From assembly GCA_010014835.2 (NCBI GenBank), contig JAAAKB020140751.1, positions 1 through 21,297 on the forward strand: DNA of 21,297 nucleotides, in the 5' to 3' direction. Within the stretch, counting starts at the first letter, position 1; every line of letters starts with the position of its first letter. Source of the DNA: Apostichopus leukothele. Lineage: Eukaryota > Echinodermata > Holothuroidea > Aspidochirotida > Stichopodidae. The notes beneath the pieces were generated by a model, which had not been told where the DNA came from, did no database searches, and was given only the letters and a program-made list of their open reading frames with translations. Shown here one piece after another: positions 1 through 8,888 of the stretch. Both the position numbers and the translations under genes were made by a program.

Positions 1-675
1 GACTGAAGATGATTTGAGACATTTTAGGAGTGTGTTGCTTCATATCGGAACTTCAAGTGAAGGATTGGACTGCTAAACTTGCCTCTTTTTTTTACAAAAT
101 ATAAACCCTAATGCATAATATGGAAACCGTGCAACTGTTCATGCTGCAACTTGCGTAAGTGTAGCTCGTAATCAGACGGATTCAAGCCATCAGCTATGGT
201 GAGTATTGGGTAGGACATGCAGGTGGAACCATGTTCTATATTCGCATATATTTACCACGATGGGGTACAATTTGTTTGGGTGGAAAAATCCTATCAGGTG
301 CTCATTTACGATTTCTTATATAAGAATTGGACGTTTGAATGGTTACTCACATTTGGGAACAACATTAAGTACCAGGGCTTGCGATTGAATAGCAAACCAC
401 TAACCAAAATGTTGATCATTGCCTTATCTTAGTTCGTGAAATTAGCATCCATATGACATTGTGTCCCAATTATTACATCTTATGTTTCGTAAGTTTAAAT
501 ACTGTCATGCACCCTCAATTACACTGTTTTCGCTACATTTCCAGTCCCAACTTGCCGACTGTCCCCCGAATCGTATTTACCACAAATTTCGCGGTTAGGT
601 CGTTACAATCATAAGGTGGCTCTGAACGTTTAGATATATGAAAGGGCGTTCTGAAAAGGTTCATACTGAAGCAGA
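1..675. other. REV1 upstream region and presumed 5' UTR
   Basis: No recognisable coding exon: the short open frames here lack any family motif. The last 90 bases or so before the ATG are somewhat more GC-balanced than the AT-rich surroundings and may hold the promoter and 5' UTR. No clear TATA box or CpG cluster is visible. Confidence 0.4.
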
Positions 676-732
676 ATGAGTAGAGGGAGGTCCGGAAAAC
701 GAGCCTTTCCTGACAATGGCTGGGAAGGATTT
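676..732 (+). CDS. REV1: REV1 exon 1 (start codon exon)
   Basis: Nineteen codons, beginning MSRGRSGKRA and containing DNGWE, which matches the basic N-terminus and DGWE of vertebrate REV1. The ATG at 676 has A at -3, and an in-frame TGA lies three codons upstream (667-669), which fixes the start. It ends in phase 0 at a consensus GTAAGT donor (733-738). Any 5' UTR introns upstream are not visible. Confidence 0.9.
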
Positions 733-3700
733 GTAAGTTTTGTGGGCTTGGCGAACATAACGTTAGTTATTGCAGGCCTAGGCTAGTCCTAATGCTAGCA
801 TAGAACTAGTATTAGTCAAAGGTTAGGCTATAAGTCCATATCCTACTATATCCTACTACTACTAGTACTTCTTCTTCTAGGCAAGGCATTACTGCGTAAG
901 GTGAGACTAACCCATTACCATTATACAACCGTTCGCTTCACTAAGTAATGCAATAACATGTGCAGCATTATGGCATAATAGTACTCCAGTACTAGTTGGT
1001 TCACTTTGTAAGCTAGTGCAATATTTACACACTTCACTAACACTAGTTGACAATCCTTTTGGTATTCCATTGAAATTCCAAGTTTCCATGCCAAGAAATG
1101 ATCTGAAAGTGTGTTTTCTGCCTTCTAGTTGCTTTCATAATCATGCTCAGAATACAACTTAATCCACTAGTCAGATGGCTAACCTAGACATTGTAATTTA
1201 AACTAGGCTAACTGATTGTAGGCTTATGTATTCTATTATTGGCATCCACCTGTTGTTATTCTTTGGAGGCTATTGTAATGTACAGCAGGCCTACGTTATA
1301 TGTGTCCTTGGGGTGGGGGGGGGGAGGAGGGGAGGAGAATGCCTATTAATAACTGTCTAAAGATCATCGCAGTGAATTGTTAACATTCACTGGATGGACT
1401 AAAAAGTGTGGAATGACAAAAAAACATTGCATTATGATAATTCACTAATGTTGCTCAGGTTTAATTATGTCATAATGAAACTTGTGTGCAGTTAGATTGT
1501 CAAATGTGTTTGAAATGCATACAAAATTTCAAATGGATCTTTCAAAACTGTCCAAAAAGCCATTTTGTTTATCTTTGTAACAATTTTAGCATATCTAGCA
1601 ATTCTTGTAGCACTATACAGGTAAATTAAATTAAGCTTTATCGTGTAACAGCACTGTCCTTAGTCATATTTTTTGCTTTTAAAAGGATGCTTGAACAGTT
1701 GATTTTCAATTTCTTGAGTTTTTTAAAAGTTAGCTTATATTCTTTTCACTTCTCCTCCATCCCCCCCCTCCCCTCACCCCTCTTTTCTTGTCCCCTTCTC
1801 TACTTTTATTCCTCACAATCCTATAAACTAATGATCCCTCAAGAATTAATGATGGGTACCCTGTGCAATTCAAAAGTCATTTTCCATTTTCTGCACACTT
1901 TTTTGGTTCGTTCAAGGGTGGCTATATGAAAGCTAAAACAATGAAACTGGAGCATCAGTTTCACCAGGATGCCCCAAGGAACATTGAGAAGGCAGGATCA
2001 TCATCCACTATTTTCAAGGGTGTATCAATCTATGTCAATGGCTACACAAGTGAGTTATAGTGATGTAAACTTAAGCTGCTATGATGGTGATACAGTATAT
2101 ATAAAAAAAGCAGTTTCCTGAATCATCATCGTCAGGACTGTATTGAGTTAATAATATTAGTCATTGCAAGAAATTGCTGGGTTAATCTGATGCCTTGGAA
2201 GGTTCATGTTTGTAGAAAGTTGATATAGATCAGAAGTTAATCAGCTAAAATCAACTTAAGTACCCTACTAGCCCCTTCCTTGCGCATTGTTCAAAGCTAT
2301 GTTAATCAAGATTTTATTCTGTCTATAACCCTTTGCTCCAACCATATTTTTCTCTCCACCTCTTGTAGAAAATTAAATTGAGAACCCTGTTACGGACTAC
2401 ACATTGGACACCCTAAGAGTTACTGTAGTGGTATTTTGCAGTGTATTTGATGCTGCCTTTAAATAATCATTATTCCTGTAATCATGTATATACTTCCAAC
2501 TACAGTTGTTCAAATACTAATTTGTTTTTTCTGTCCAACAACTGTTATGCAACACTTTGTCTGGTTAAAGTATACGAAGTGTTAATCTAAGTTTTTTTCT
2601 TTTGAAAGAATGGTTCTGGTCATATTTTCATGCTCTTATGAATCCATGCTACAAAACTCTGTTTCAAATTGATCTGACCTGAAATTTTGACAAATTAAAA
2701 CAAGTGATTGTGTTTGTCTTGAAAGTTGCGTTAAAGTCTATTTTGTAACCAACTTGGTCCTCTACAACCCTACCCTCCTTCCAATGATTATGTTGTACGG
2801 TACCGAGATCATAGAAACATTTTTAAGAGTGCAACTGACAAAGTTAAGAAATCAATTTTATTTCTTCTGTTCCATTGTTAACAGATCCACCAGCAGTAAA
2901 GCTTAAACAGCTAATGATGACTCACGGAGGACGTTATATTTACTATCCTAACAAGACTAACACTACTCACATCATTGCAAGCAACTTAGCCTACACCAAG
3001 ATCAAAGAACTCAAGAATGAAAAGGTGGTAACACCTGATTGGATTACTGATAGGTAAGACCAGCTGAGATGACTTATACAGTAGGTGGTATTCTAGTGAC
3101 ATGATTAAAGAGTACAAGTAGAGTCCCCCTTGGGACAATCGTGAGTACACACAAGGTCAAAGTTCAAGCACAACTATGAGTACTTAATCAGCTGAGATGA
3201 CTTATACAGTAGGTGGTATTCTAGTGACAGGATTAAAGAGTACAAGTAGAGTCCCCAATGGGACAATCGTGAGTACACACAAGGTCAAAGTTCAAGCACA
3301 ACTATGAGTGCTTAATCAGCTGAGATGACTTATACAGTAGGTGGTATTCTAGTGGTATGACTAAAGAGTACAAGTAGAGTCCCCCTTGGGACAAGTGTGA
3401 GTACACACAAGGTCGAAGTTCAACCACAACTATGAGTGCTTAATCAGCTGAGATGACTTACAAACAGCGGGTTCCACTGGCAGTTAGCCAGTAGATTGCC
3501 TGAATTTCAATACCTTGTACATGCAACATACAAGAATACAAGTAAGAGTACAGAATCACAGTAGGTCTAACACAATAGTGGATACCATTATCCTTTTCAA
3601 TGTGATGAATCCATCTTGTACAATCATGTTTATGAATTGTTATTATGTCATGGATGTTAGTGTTTATTCTTTTGTACAGCATTTTGAGTTTTTTAATTAA

Positions 3701-6700
3701 AATTCTTTTTGTCAAAAGATTTGACACTCCAATGCAGTATTTATACTGTACTCGATATCTATTCAAGACACAGTTACAGTAATTTCTTCATCCTGTATTC
3801 TATAAAGATTTTTTTCTTCAAAAAGGCAACTTTAGGCAAGTTTACCCAGCAATGAGCCAATGTAAAGGGTGAAACACCTTCTCAATCCTGAAAATATAAA
3901 TGCAAGATAAAATACCAATTTTCACTATATGGCATTTAGAATGAACATTGCAAACCATTGCTGGTGTCTTCATTTTTTCTTCAGGTTTTTTTTTATAGCA
4001 AGGAAACTTGGGGAATAAACCCACTTTTCCTTTTTGGTGGCCTAAAAAAGCATTAACAAAGTAACAACCCTTTTTAAAGTCTTGTTCATAAATAAAAGAT
4101 AAATTTTTTGCAATTCAACTTTTTCAGTTATCTTCTAAAAGGTTTTGGTGATTGGAATAAAGATAATACATTTGTACTTTGTATTTTGATGATGTCATCC
4201 ATGTTCTTGCTTCTTGGCATACTTTTTCTCAGAACTGACTTAAATTCCTGATTCCTTCTGAAACAGTTTGTTCTTGACTATCTTATTCTTACAGCATAAA
4301 GGCTGGGAAGCTGTTGCCGCACGCCTCATACCTACTTTACCGCCCCAAGGCTTCCAACCAGACCATACATCGATATGCATCTACCAATTTGCCAGATGAG
4401 TCAGATGCCTCCCAAACAGCTGCTGTAGATAAAGAATATCCTGGGAGTGTTTCTACCTCTGGTGATAAAATTAGGAAAGATACAACTATGGAATTGGAGC
4501 CAGGCTCTTCCTCCCAGTCTGATTCGAGTCACTTTGAAAGAAGTTCTACTTCTTTGTGTGATGAAAGAGATAATGAAGAGTTTTCTTCAAAGGTAAAAAT
4601 CCCTGAATCTACAGATATCTTAGAGGAACCCTCTCCAAGCGAAAAAGAAGCCAAGAAGTTACCCGGGACAAAAGTGTCACCTGGGTTAGCTTCAACCAAT
4701 CAGAGCGCCGGAGGTGGCTTTCCAAAGTCAAACGATGCATCGTTCCTCTCCGAATTTTACAGCCATTCGAGGCTCCACTATATCTCAACTTGGGGTGCGG
4801 AGTACAAGGCATTTGTGAACGAACTGCAAAAGACCGGAGACCGATCCTTCCCGGGAAGGAAGAGGTTGAAGGAACTGGTACGAGAGGACAGAGACCTGGA
4901 GCAGGACGAACATGGTGACGACGAGGGAAGAGTGAACTCTTGGTCGTCGAATGTCAAAGGTCGTAAGAATGATGATGAAGACAGAGTGATCATGCACATT
5001 GACATGGACTGTTTCTTCGTCTCTGTGAGTTTATTGAAACACCCAGAGTTACGTGGGAAACCGGTTGCGGTCACTCACTCCAAGGGGAAGTCGATGCCGG
5101 AGACCAACCAAGAAAGCAGGGAGTACGAGAGAGCGTACTACGCAAAGAAAAGGGGTACCACGGAGGGATTTTCGAAGCACGACGAGATGAGTGGGGAGAA
5201 AGAGGCAAACACAGGTTCTAAAGAATCAAACAAGGGTCTTGCAGAGACGGCTGAGGGAAAACAAAACACTTCGGGAGATACTACCAGGTCCTCCACGGAG
5301 AATAAAGCCGCTTTCAATTCTATGGCAGAGATAGCATCCTGCAGCTACGAAGCCCGTCAAGCCGGGGTGAAGAATGGTATGTTTATGGGTAGGGCCAAAG
5401 AACTTTGTCCAGAACTGCAGACGATACCATATGACTTTGAGGGGTACCAGAGGGTCTCTCGCTGTCTGTACGAGACTGTGGCCAGGTAGGTCATGAGATC
5501 GAGGAATGATTTTTGAGCTATTTGGGTTTAGCTGATTCAACAAAGTAAAACAGGAAAGTGGGACCTGCAGGGAATTCAAATTTTTGTGCAGCAGATTTGA
5601 AGGCTATGAATTTTGTCTCTTATAATAAAACAAATATTATTATTCACGGGTAGAAAAGAGAGATACACCTTTTGGCTTGGATAGCAATTCAACAATTTTG
5701 TATTGCGATGCTGAATTAAGAGAAAATGAAGTCAATCTTGATTGAAGCCATAGTGAGACCAGGCATCAAAGGGTATTCAATTTTACAAGAGAACAACTAT
5801 TTAAAAAAAATAGAAACTGCTGTTCACAAACTACTCAACTGATGCAAAATGCTTGTGTAGGTAAATGTAGACAAATCTGAGAACCTGACATATCGATCCT
5901 ATCAGAATCTTACTCAAAGTAATGTTAAATAATATAACTAATTATTTCCTACAATTTTGAATAGCAGTGCCAAACACAAAATTGTATTAATAGTAGACTA
6001 AGGGTACGTGTATAAACACTGCTATATGCAGACTTTTGTATTTTAAATATTTCTGGGGTGTTAAAAATGGCGCTCAAGGAATTTAGAGGTGGTCTGAAAA
6101 TCGCACTCCTCAAAACCGCACTCCTCAAAATAGTCAAGGATGCTGTTTAAATTTGGTGTGTGTATTTCGATTGCCATCGTGGTGTAGGGGTACATATATA
6201 TGGCATGATGTTCCCACATTTTCTATAAATCTAACTACAGTCCGGGCACTTTGAGGGAATCTAAATCACACACGTTAGTACAAGCACAAGTAAGCATGGA
6301 CTGAATATAAATGTGTGTGGGTAAATCCTTAAGAAAAGAAACAGGCCTGTATATATATGTCTGTGAGATTGTGTACTCTCAAGTTGGTTGATTGGTTTAG
6401 CAGGCTGCTACATATGCTGTACCAGGTTAATTATACATTATTCTGTGATCATTGCTATACCAGATTAGATAATATGATATGGTAGGTTATGATATTCTTG
6501 AATTATATAATATTGGTCATATTAACTTGTAAATTATTATTATGCACAGTTCTTGGTAGCTGCATACTGCCCTCAGAAAAGTAAAAGATATAAAAATAAA
6601 TCCCAAAGTAAATATATATTATCGAAAAACCCAAATCTCTACATATATACACATAAAAGGCCATGATATAAACTTTGGTGTGTCAACAAATCGTTTGCAC

Positions 6701-8338
6701 TTTTCTGTAACCAAATTCTTTGTCGTATTGTAGATTCATTTCTCTACCTTTCCTTTTCTTATCTGCACCAGCTATACTCACGACATTGAAGCGGTCAGTT
6801 GTGACGAAATGCTTGTAGATATCTCTAAAGTTCTGAACGACACCAGCGTTCAACCGTTGGAATTTGCAGACATCTTGAGGGAAGAGGTTTACTCCAAGAC
6901 CGAGTGTCATGCTTCAACAGGCTTGGGTCTGTATATATCTTATCCCATTAATTGTTTCAATATCACTCCTTTCCTCCCCGATGCCCCAGTTTCAAAGTGA
7001 CCACATGTGTCATACTAATGGCATCTCAAATTGCTGGCAGTTCTGTAAAACCCAAGTGTCACATTTTTTTCTTATGAATATTTATTAAAATCAAACAAAC
7101 CTGTTAGCAAACTGCTTATCCACTAAAGAGCCTGTGTAAGAGAATGTGTAAAAGTAAGAGAGCCTGATGTTTTGATCCTAGCAGGATCTTCTTCAGAGGC
7201 TGAATGACAAGGTTATAACAGTAATAGAATGACAAATACACACACAGAATACAGACAGGTTAATGAGCAGGGTGAACACAAAAGAGATATAGATATAAGA
7301 TGATTAGTAGAAAAGGGATGGAGAGAAGAAAAAAACCAACAGGGGGAAGAGCCTGAAGAGGAGAGGTAGGATATAAACTATAGAGGGACAAGTCGAGGAT
7401 TAAGGAAGAAGTTAGGGAGTAAACTAGAAAAGAACAAAGAGAGAAACGTGTGGAGAAAAAAAGTGGAAGATAGCTATGAGAGGGGAAAAAAGGGGAGTTG
7501 GAAGGGGAGGGGGGAAGGAGAAGAAAGGTTAGTCATGTCCTTCCTGAATGTTGAGCTCATGTGGTTGAATGGTGCGAAGGCGTTGCATCCACAGTAACTC
7601 TCTCTGCTGATTCATACTAGGTCAGGATGGCTACCTATAGATTCAATCCCCTGTAGGGAAATGTCATTAATGGTACGGTTGGGAAGGTTAAAAAAAATAA
7701 AACCTGAATATTTATTAAGTTAGAAAATAAAATGGTGTAGCAACACTGTACCAGTTTGATTTGTGAACTTGAAAGCATTGCTTTTTCATTTTTATTCAAG
7801 TCTTAGTTACATGAATATCACCTAACCGAGTTTGCAAAACAAATTTCAATATGGAATGTTCCAACAAGCATTTGCTGTTATCACGTTATACAGCTAGGCT
7901 TACCTTGCAAAGAAAAGTTTACAATAATAACATATATCATGTTCCATACATAAAAATGTCACAGGAAGAAAAGCAGGGTCTCTTTCATTCAAATAGCATC
8001 TACATTTTTTTTATTTGCTGTAGTAAGTCTATCTTTAGCTATGAAGGGAAGGCACTTATTCTTAATTATTTTTGAAATGGTTAATGATGATGCTAATGTT
8101 TAATGACATATCTTAAAGCATCTGCTCTGCTTTGTCAAGCTCTTTCAAATTGTTTTACAGATAAAGTGAAGAACTATGAACTGAGCTAACAATACATATT
8201 CTCGTCTTTCACAACTAGCTTCAAATATCCTATTAGCAAGAATGAGTACAAAGGTTGCTAAACCAAATGGCATGTTTTATATGAAGGATGAAAATGTGGA
8301 AGAATTTATGAAGACCAAATCAGTGAGAGATTTACCAG
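676..8338 (+). CDS. REV1: REV1 DNA repair polymerase / deoxycytidyl transferase, 5' half (six exons)
   Basis: Join of 676-732, 1917-2049, 2885-3053, 4295-5485, 6772-6926 and 8219-8338, about 608 codons plus one base, all phases compatible and all introns GT-AG. REV1 is the nuclear Y-family polymerase that inserts dCMP opposite abasic sites and damaged G and scaffolds translesion synthesis. Seen: BRCT domain at about residues 47-135; the motif FYSHSRLHYIS, whose Arg279 matches the arginine (human Arg357, from memory) that pairs with incoming dCTP; palm motif MHIDMDCFF with Asp356; motif AEIASCSYEAR; and VSCDEMLVDIS with Asp528-Glu529 as the second catalytic pair. Human REV1 is about 1250 residues, so roughly the second half (rest of the catalytic core, little finger, ubiquitin-binding motifs, C-terminal REV7/polymerase-binding domain) is absent. 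The order of motifs and their alignment across every splice junction make the identity secure. Whether the gene is intact beyond 8338 cannot be seen. Confidence 0.96.
1310..1337 (+). repeat. G-rich tract, possible G-quadruplex
   Basis: Runs of four, ten, two and four G separated by single T or A bases. The composition could form a four-stranded structure on the plus strand of REV1 intron 1. Confidence 0.6.
1746..1811 (+). repeat. polypyrimidine tract in REV1 intron 1
   Basis: About 65 bases almost wholly C and T, including a run of eight C. It lies about 105 bases before the exon 2 acceptor and is not the acceptor tract itself. Confidence 0.6.
1917..2049 (+). CDS. REV1: REV1 exon 2 (start of BRCT domain)
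   Basis: Residues 20-63 plus the first base of residue 64. It begins GGYMKAKTMKLEHQF and continues to SSSTIFKGVSIYVNGYT, close to vertebrate REV1 just before and into the BRCT fold. The acceptor is the AG at 1915-1916 after a T-rich tract. The donor is GTGAGT at 2050. In phase 0, out phase 1. Confidence 0.95.
2050..2884 (+). other. REV1: REV1 intron 2
   Basis: GTGAGT to AG, ordinary AT-rich sequence. I see no repeat or coding feature in it. Confidence 0.8.
2885..3053 (+). CDS. REV1: REV1 exon 3 (core of BRCT domain)
   Basis: Residues 65-119. It encodes MMTHGGRY, TTHIIASNL, KIKELK and VVTPDWITD, the glycine turn and conserved tryptophan of the REV1 BRCT domain, which binds DNA ends and PCNA in other species. 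The acceptor is AG at 2883-2884 and the donor is GTAAGA at 3054. In phase 1, out phase 2. A 128-bp tandem repeat starts seven bases after the donor begins. Confidence 0.96.
3061..3464 (+). repeat. 128-bp tandem repeat in REV1 intron 3
   Basis: Units start with cagctgagatgactta at 3061, 3189, 3317 and 3445: three full copies of exactly 128 bp and a short fourth. Copies differ by a few substitutions (for example gacatgatt, gacaggatt, gtatgact). Each full copy carries the 13-mer AGGTCAAAGTTCA, altered by one base in copy 3. The array begins seven bases after the start of the exon 3 donor. Confidence 0.97.
3465..4294 (+). other. REV1: remainder of REV1 intron 3
   Basis: AT-rich with T-rich runs near the exon 4 acceptor. 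The open frames on both strands show no domain and no splice-flanked exon was recognised. Confidence 0.7.
4295..5485 (+). CDS. REV1: REV1 exon 4 (end of BRCT, linker, N-digit and palm)
   Basis: Large exon, residues 120-516. It finishes the BRCT domain (SIKAGKLLPHASYLLY) and runs through a Ser/Thr/Glu-rich disordered linker, as in other REV1 proteins, into the N-digit (FYSHSRLHYISTW, Arg279). It then encodes the palm strand with Asp356 (MHIDMDCFF), RGKPVAVTH and AEIASCSYEAR, ending at YETVA. Between VAVT and AEIASC lie 83 residues rich in Lys, Glu, Gly and Ser, about 25 more than I recall for human REV1. The acceptor follows ttattcttacag. The donor GTAGGT at 5486 is preceded by AG, so the next codon is split. 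In phase 2, out phase 2. Confidence 0.97.
5486..6771 (+). other. REV1: REV1 intron 4
   Basis: GTAGGT to AG. It contains an old fragment of a Penelope-like element end (5829-5925) and a 15-base tandem duplication of cgcactcctcaaaa (6102-6130). The rest is AT-rich without recognisable features. Confidence 0.75.
5829..5925 (-). mobile_element. diverged 3'-end fragment of a Penelope-like element
   Basis: Reads aactactcaactgatgcaa, cttgtgtaggtaaatgtaga, gagaacctgacatatcgatc and so on. It aligns base by base, with many substitutions, to 7113-7200 in the same orientation, including the gatcctaNcaggatctt-like core. It is an older copy of the same terminal sequence without coding part. Confidence 0.65.
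6772..6926 (+). CDS. REV1: REV1 exon 5 (second catalytic motif)
   Basis: Residues 517-568. It encodes SYTHDIEAVSCDEMLVDIS, with Asp528 and Glu529 as the second pair of metal-binding carboxylates of Y-family polymerases, and ends CHASTGL. The acceptor is a good pyrimidine tract ending caccag. The donor is the weak GTCTGT at 6927, which is the only choice that restores alignment with exon 6 (TGL-A-SNILLAR against VGIGSNILLAR in human). In phase 2, out phase 1. Confidence 0.94.
7075..7718 (-). mobile_element. 5'-truncated Penelope-like retroelement with target-site duplication
   Basis: On the minus strand, 7690 to about 7548 encodes the end of a GIY-YIG-type C-terminus: NDISLQGIESIG, then after a shift NQQRELLWMQRLRTIQPHEL and NIQEGHD with stop. 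The pattern QRE-x2-W-x2-LRT-x2-P-x2-LN is typical of Penelope-like elements. A C/T-rich 3' untranslated stretch (7528-7300) and a terminal segment with the near-palindrome gatcctagcaggatc follow. Identical 14-bp copies of tgaatatttattaa at 7075-7088 and 7705-7718 flank it and look like a target-site duplication. The reading frame is broken. It sits in REV1 intron 5, antisense to the gene. Confidence 0.75.
7300..7528 (+). repeat. purine-rich tract (element 3' UTR)
   Basis: About 230 bases dominated by A and G on the plus strand, thus C/T-rich in the sense of the Penelope-like element. It is best explained as that element's untranslated tail region. Confidence 0.7.
8219..8338 (+). CDS. REV1: REV1 exon 6 (palm/fingers, last exon found)
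   Basis: Residues 569-608: ASNILLARMSTKVAKPNG, then DENVEEFMKTKSVRDLPG. It aligns with the human segment SNILLARMATRKAKPDG to TNLPG. The first residue is Ala where vertebrates have Gly. The acceptor is AG at 8217-8218 with a modest pyrimidine tract (ctcgtctttcacaactag). The donor GTATGT at 8339 is good. In phase 1, out phase 1, so an exon beginning with the rest of a Gly codon is expected further on but was not found. Confidence 0.94.
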
Positions 8339-8520
8339 GTATGTACCAAATGATCGTACAGTTGAAGTCTTTGTCATAAAAGAATATCTTGGTTCTAAAA
8401 CTGTGAATGCATGCTGTCAAACTTTGTAGTATTTTGAGTGTCTGTTTAATAACTAGTAGTTTCTGTTTCCAATCTGCACCAGGAACCAGATTCTCTTGGC
8501 CTATGCAAATTGCTTTTAGT

Positions 8521-8888
8521 AATAAAACAGTTCTTATATAGCGCAACTTACAATAAAGTCTCGTCGCGCTGTACAAAAGAAAGTGAAAGATATGTACACA
8601 ATATACAATAAGAGTAAACATAACAATAATAACAATAAAAACATCTCCACAGACACGATATTCTTTATGTTGAGTGGGAGTTTATTCCAAAGGAGGGTTG
8701 AGGAGTACTGAAAAATTGCTCGCCATATTAGATTTAGTGGACACAGGGTGCATAGAGAGCAATGATTGGGTGTTAGAGCGCAGACGGCGAGTTGGGGTAT
8801 AACTTTGAACAAGTTCACCCAAGTAGTGTGGCGCAATACCATGAATACATTTAACATCAATGAAGAAGAAGACAAGACAAAGAATCAC
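8521..8888 (-). mobile_element. 3' end of a CR1/L2-like LINE, frameshifted
   Basis: The minus strand encodes KCIHGIAPHYLGELVQSY, PTRRLRSNTQSLL and FSVLLNPPLE, then in another frame LWNKLPLNIKNIVSVEMF. This is the conserved C-terminal tail of CR1/L2-type reverse transcriptases (YK-x-LHG-x-AP-x-YL, P-x-R-x-LRS, LWN-x-LP, S-x3-F). The frame changes near 8690. The 3' end carries gcgctatataagaac and an ATT-rich tail, as seen on such LINEs. It is a dead 5'-truncated copy just after the last REV1 exon found. Confidence 0.82.

Larger units (their letters stand above)
733..1916 (+). other. REV1: REV1 intron 1
   Basis: GTAAGT to AG. It holds a CTAG-rich stretch (about 775-1210), a G-rich tract (1310-1337) and a C/T-rich tract (about 1746-1811). 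No coding similarity was noticed. Confidence 0.8.

Noticed and set aside
206-432. Two overlapping plus-strand open frames upstream of REV1
   Set aside because: No recognisable motif, no good splice sites, and AT-rich composition; taken as chance.
3458-3766. Minus-strand open frame of 102 codons in REV1 intron 3
   Set aside because: Rich in Ile, Tyr and Cys with no motif, and it overlaps the end of the tandem array; not a convincing gene.
4609-5579. Several minus-strand open frames opposite REV1 exon 4
   Set aside because: They are shadows of the well-supported REV1 reading frame.
8277-8621. Minus-strand open frame of 114 codons overlapping REV1 exon 6
   Set aside because: It mixes the antisense of exon 6 with the LINE tail and has no motif of its own.
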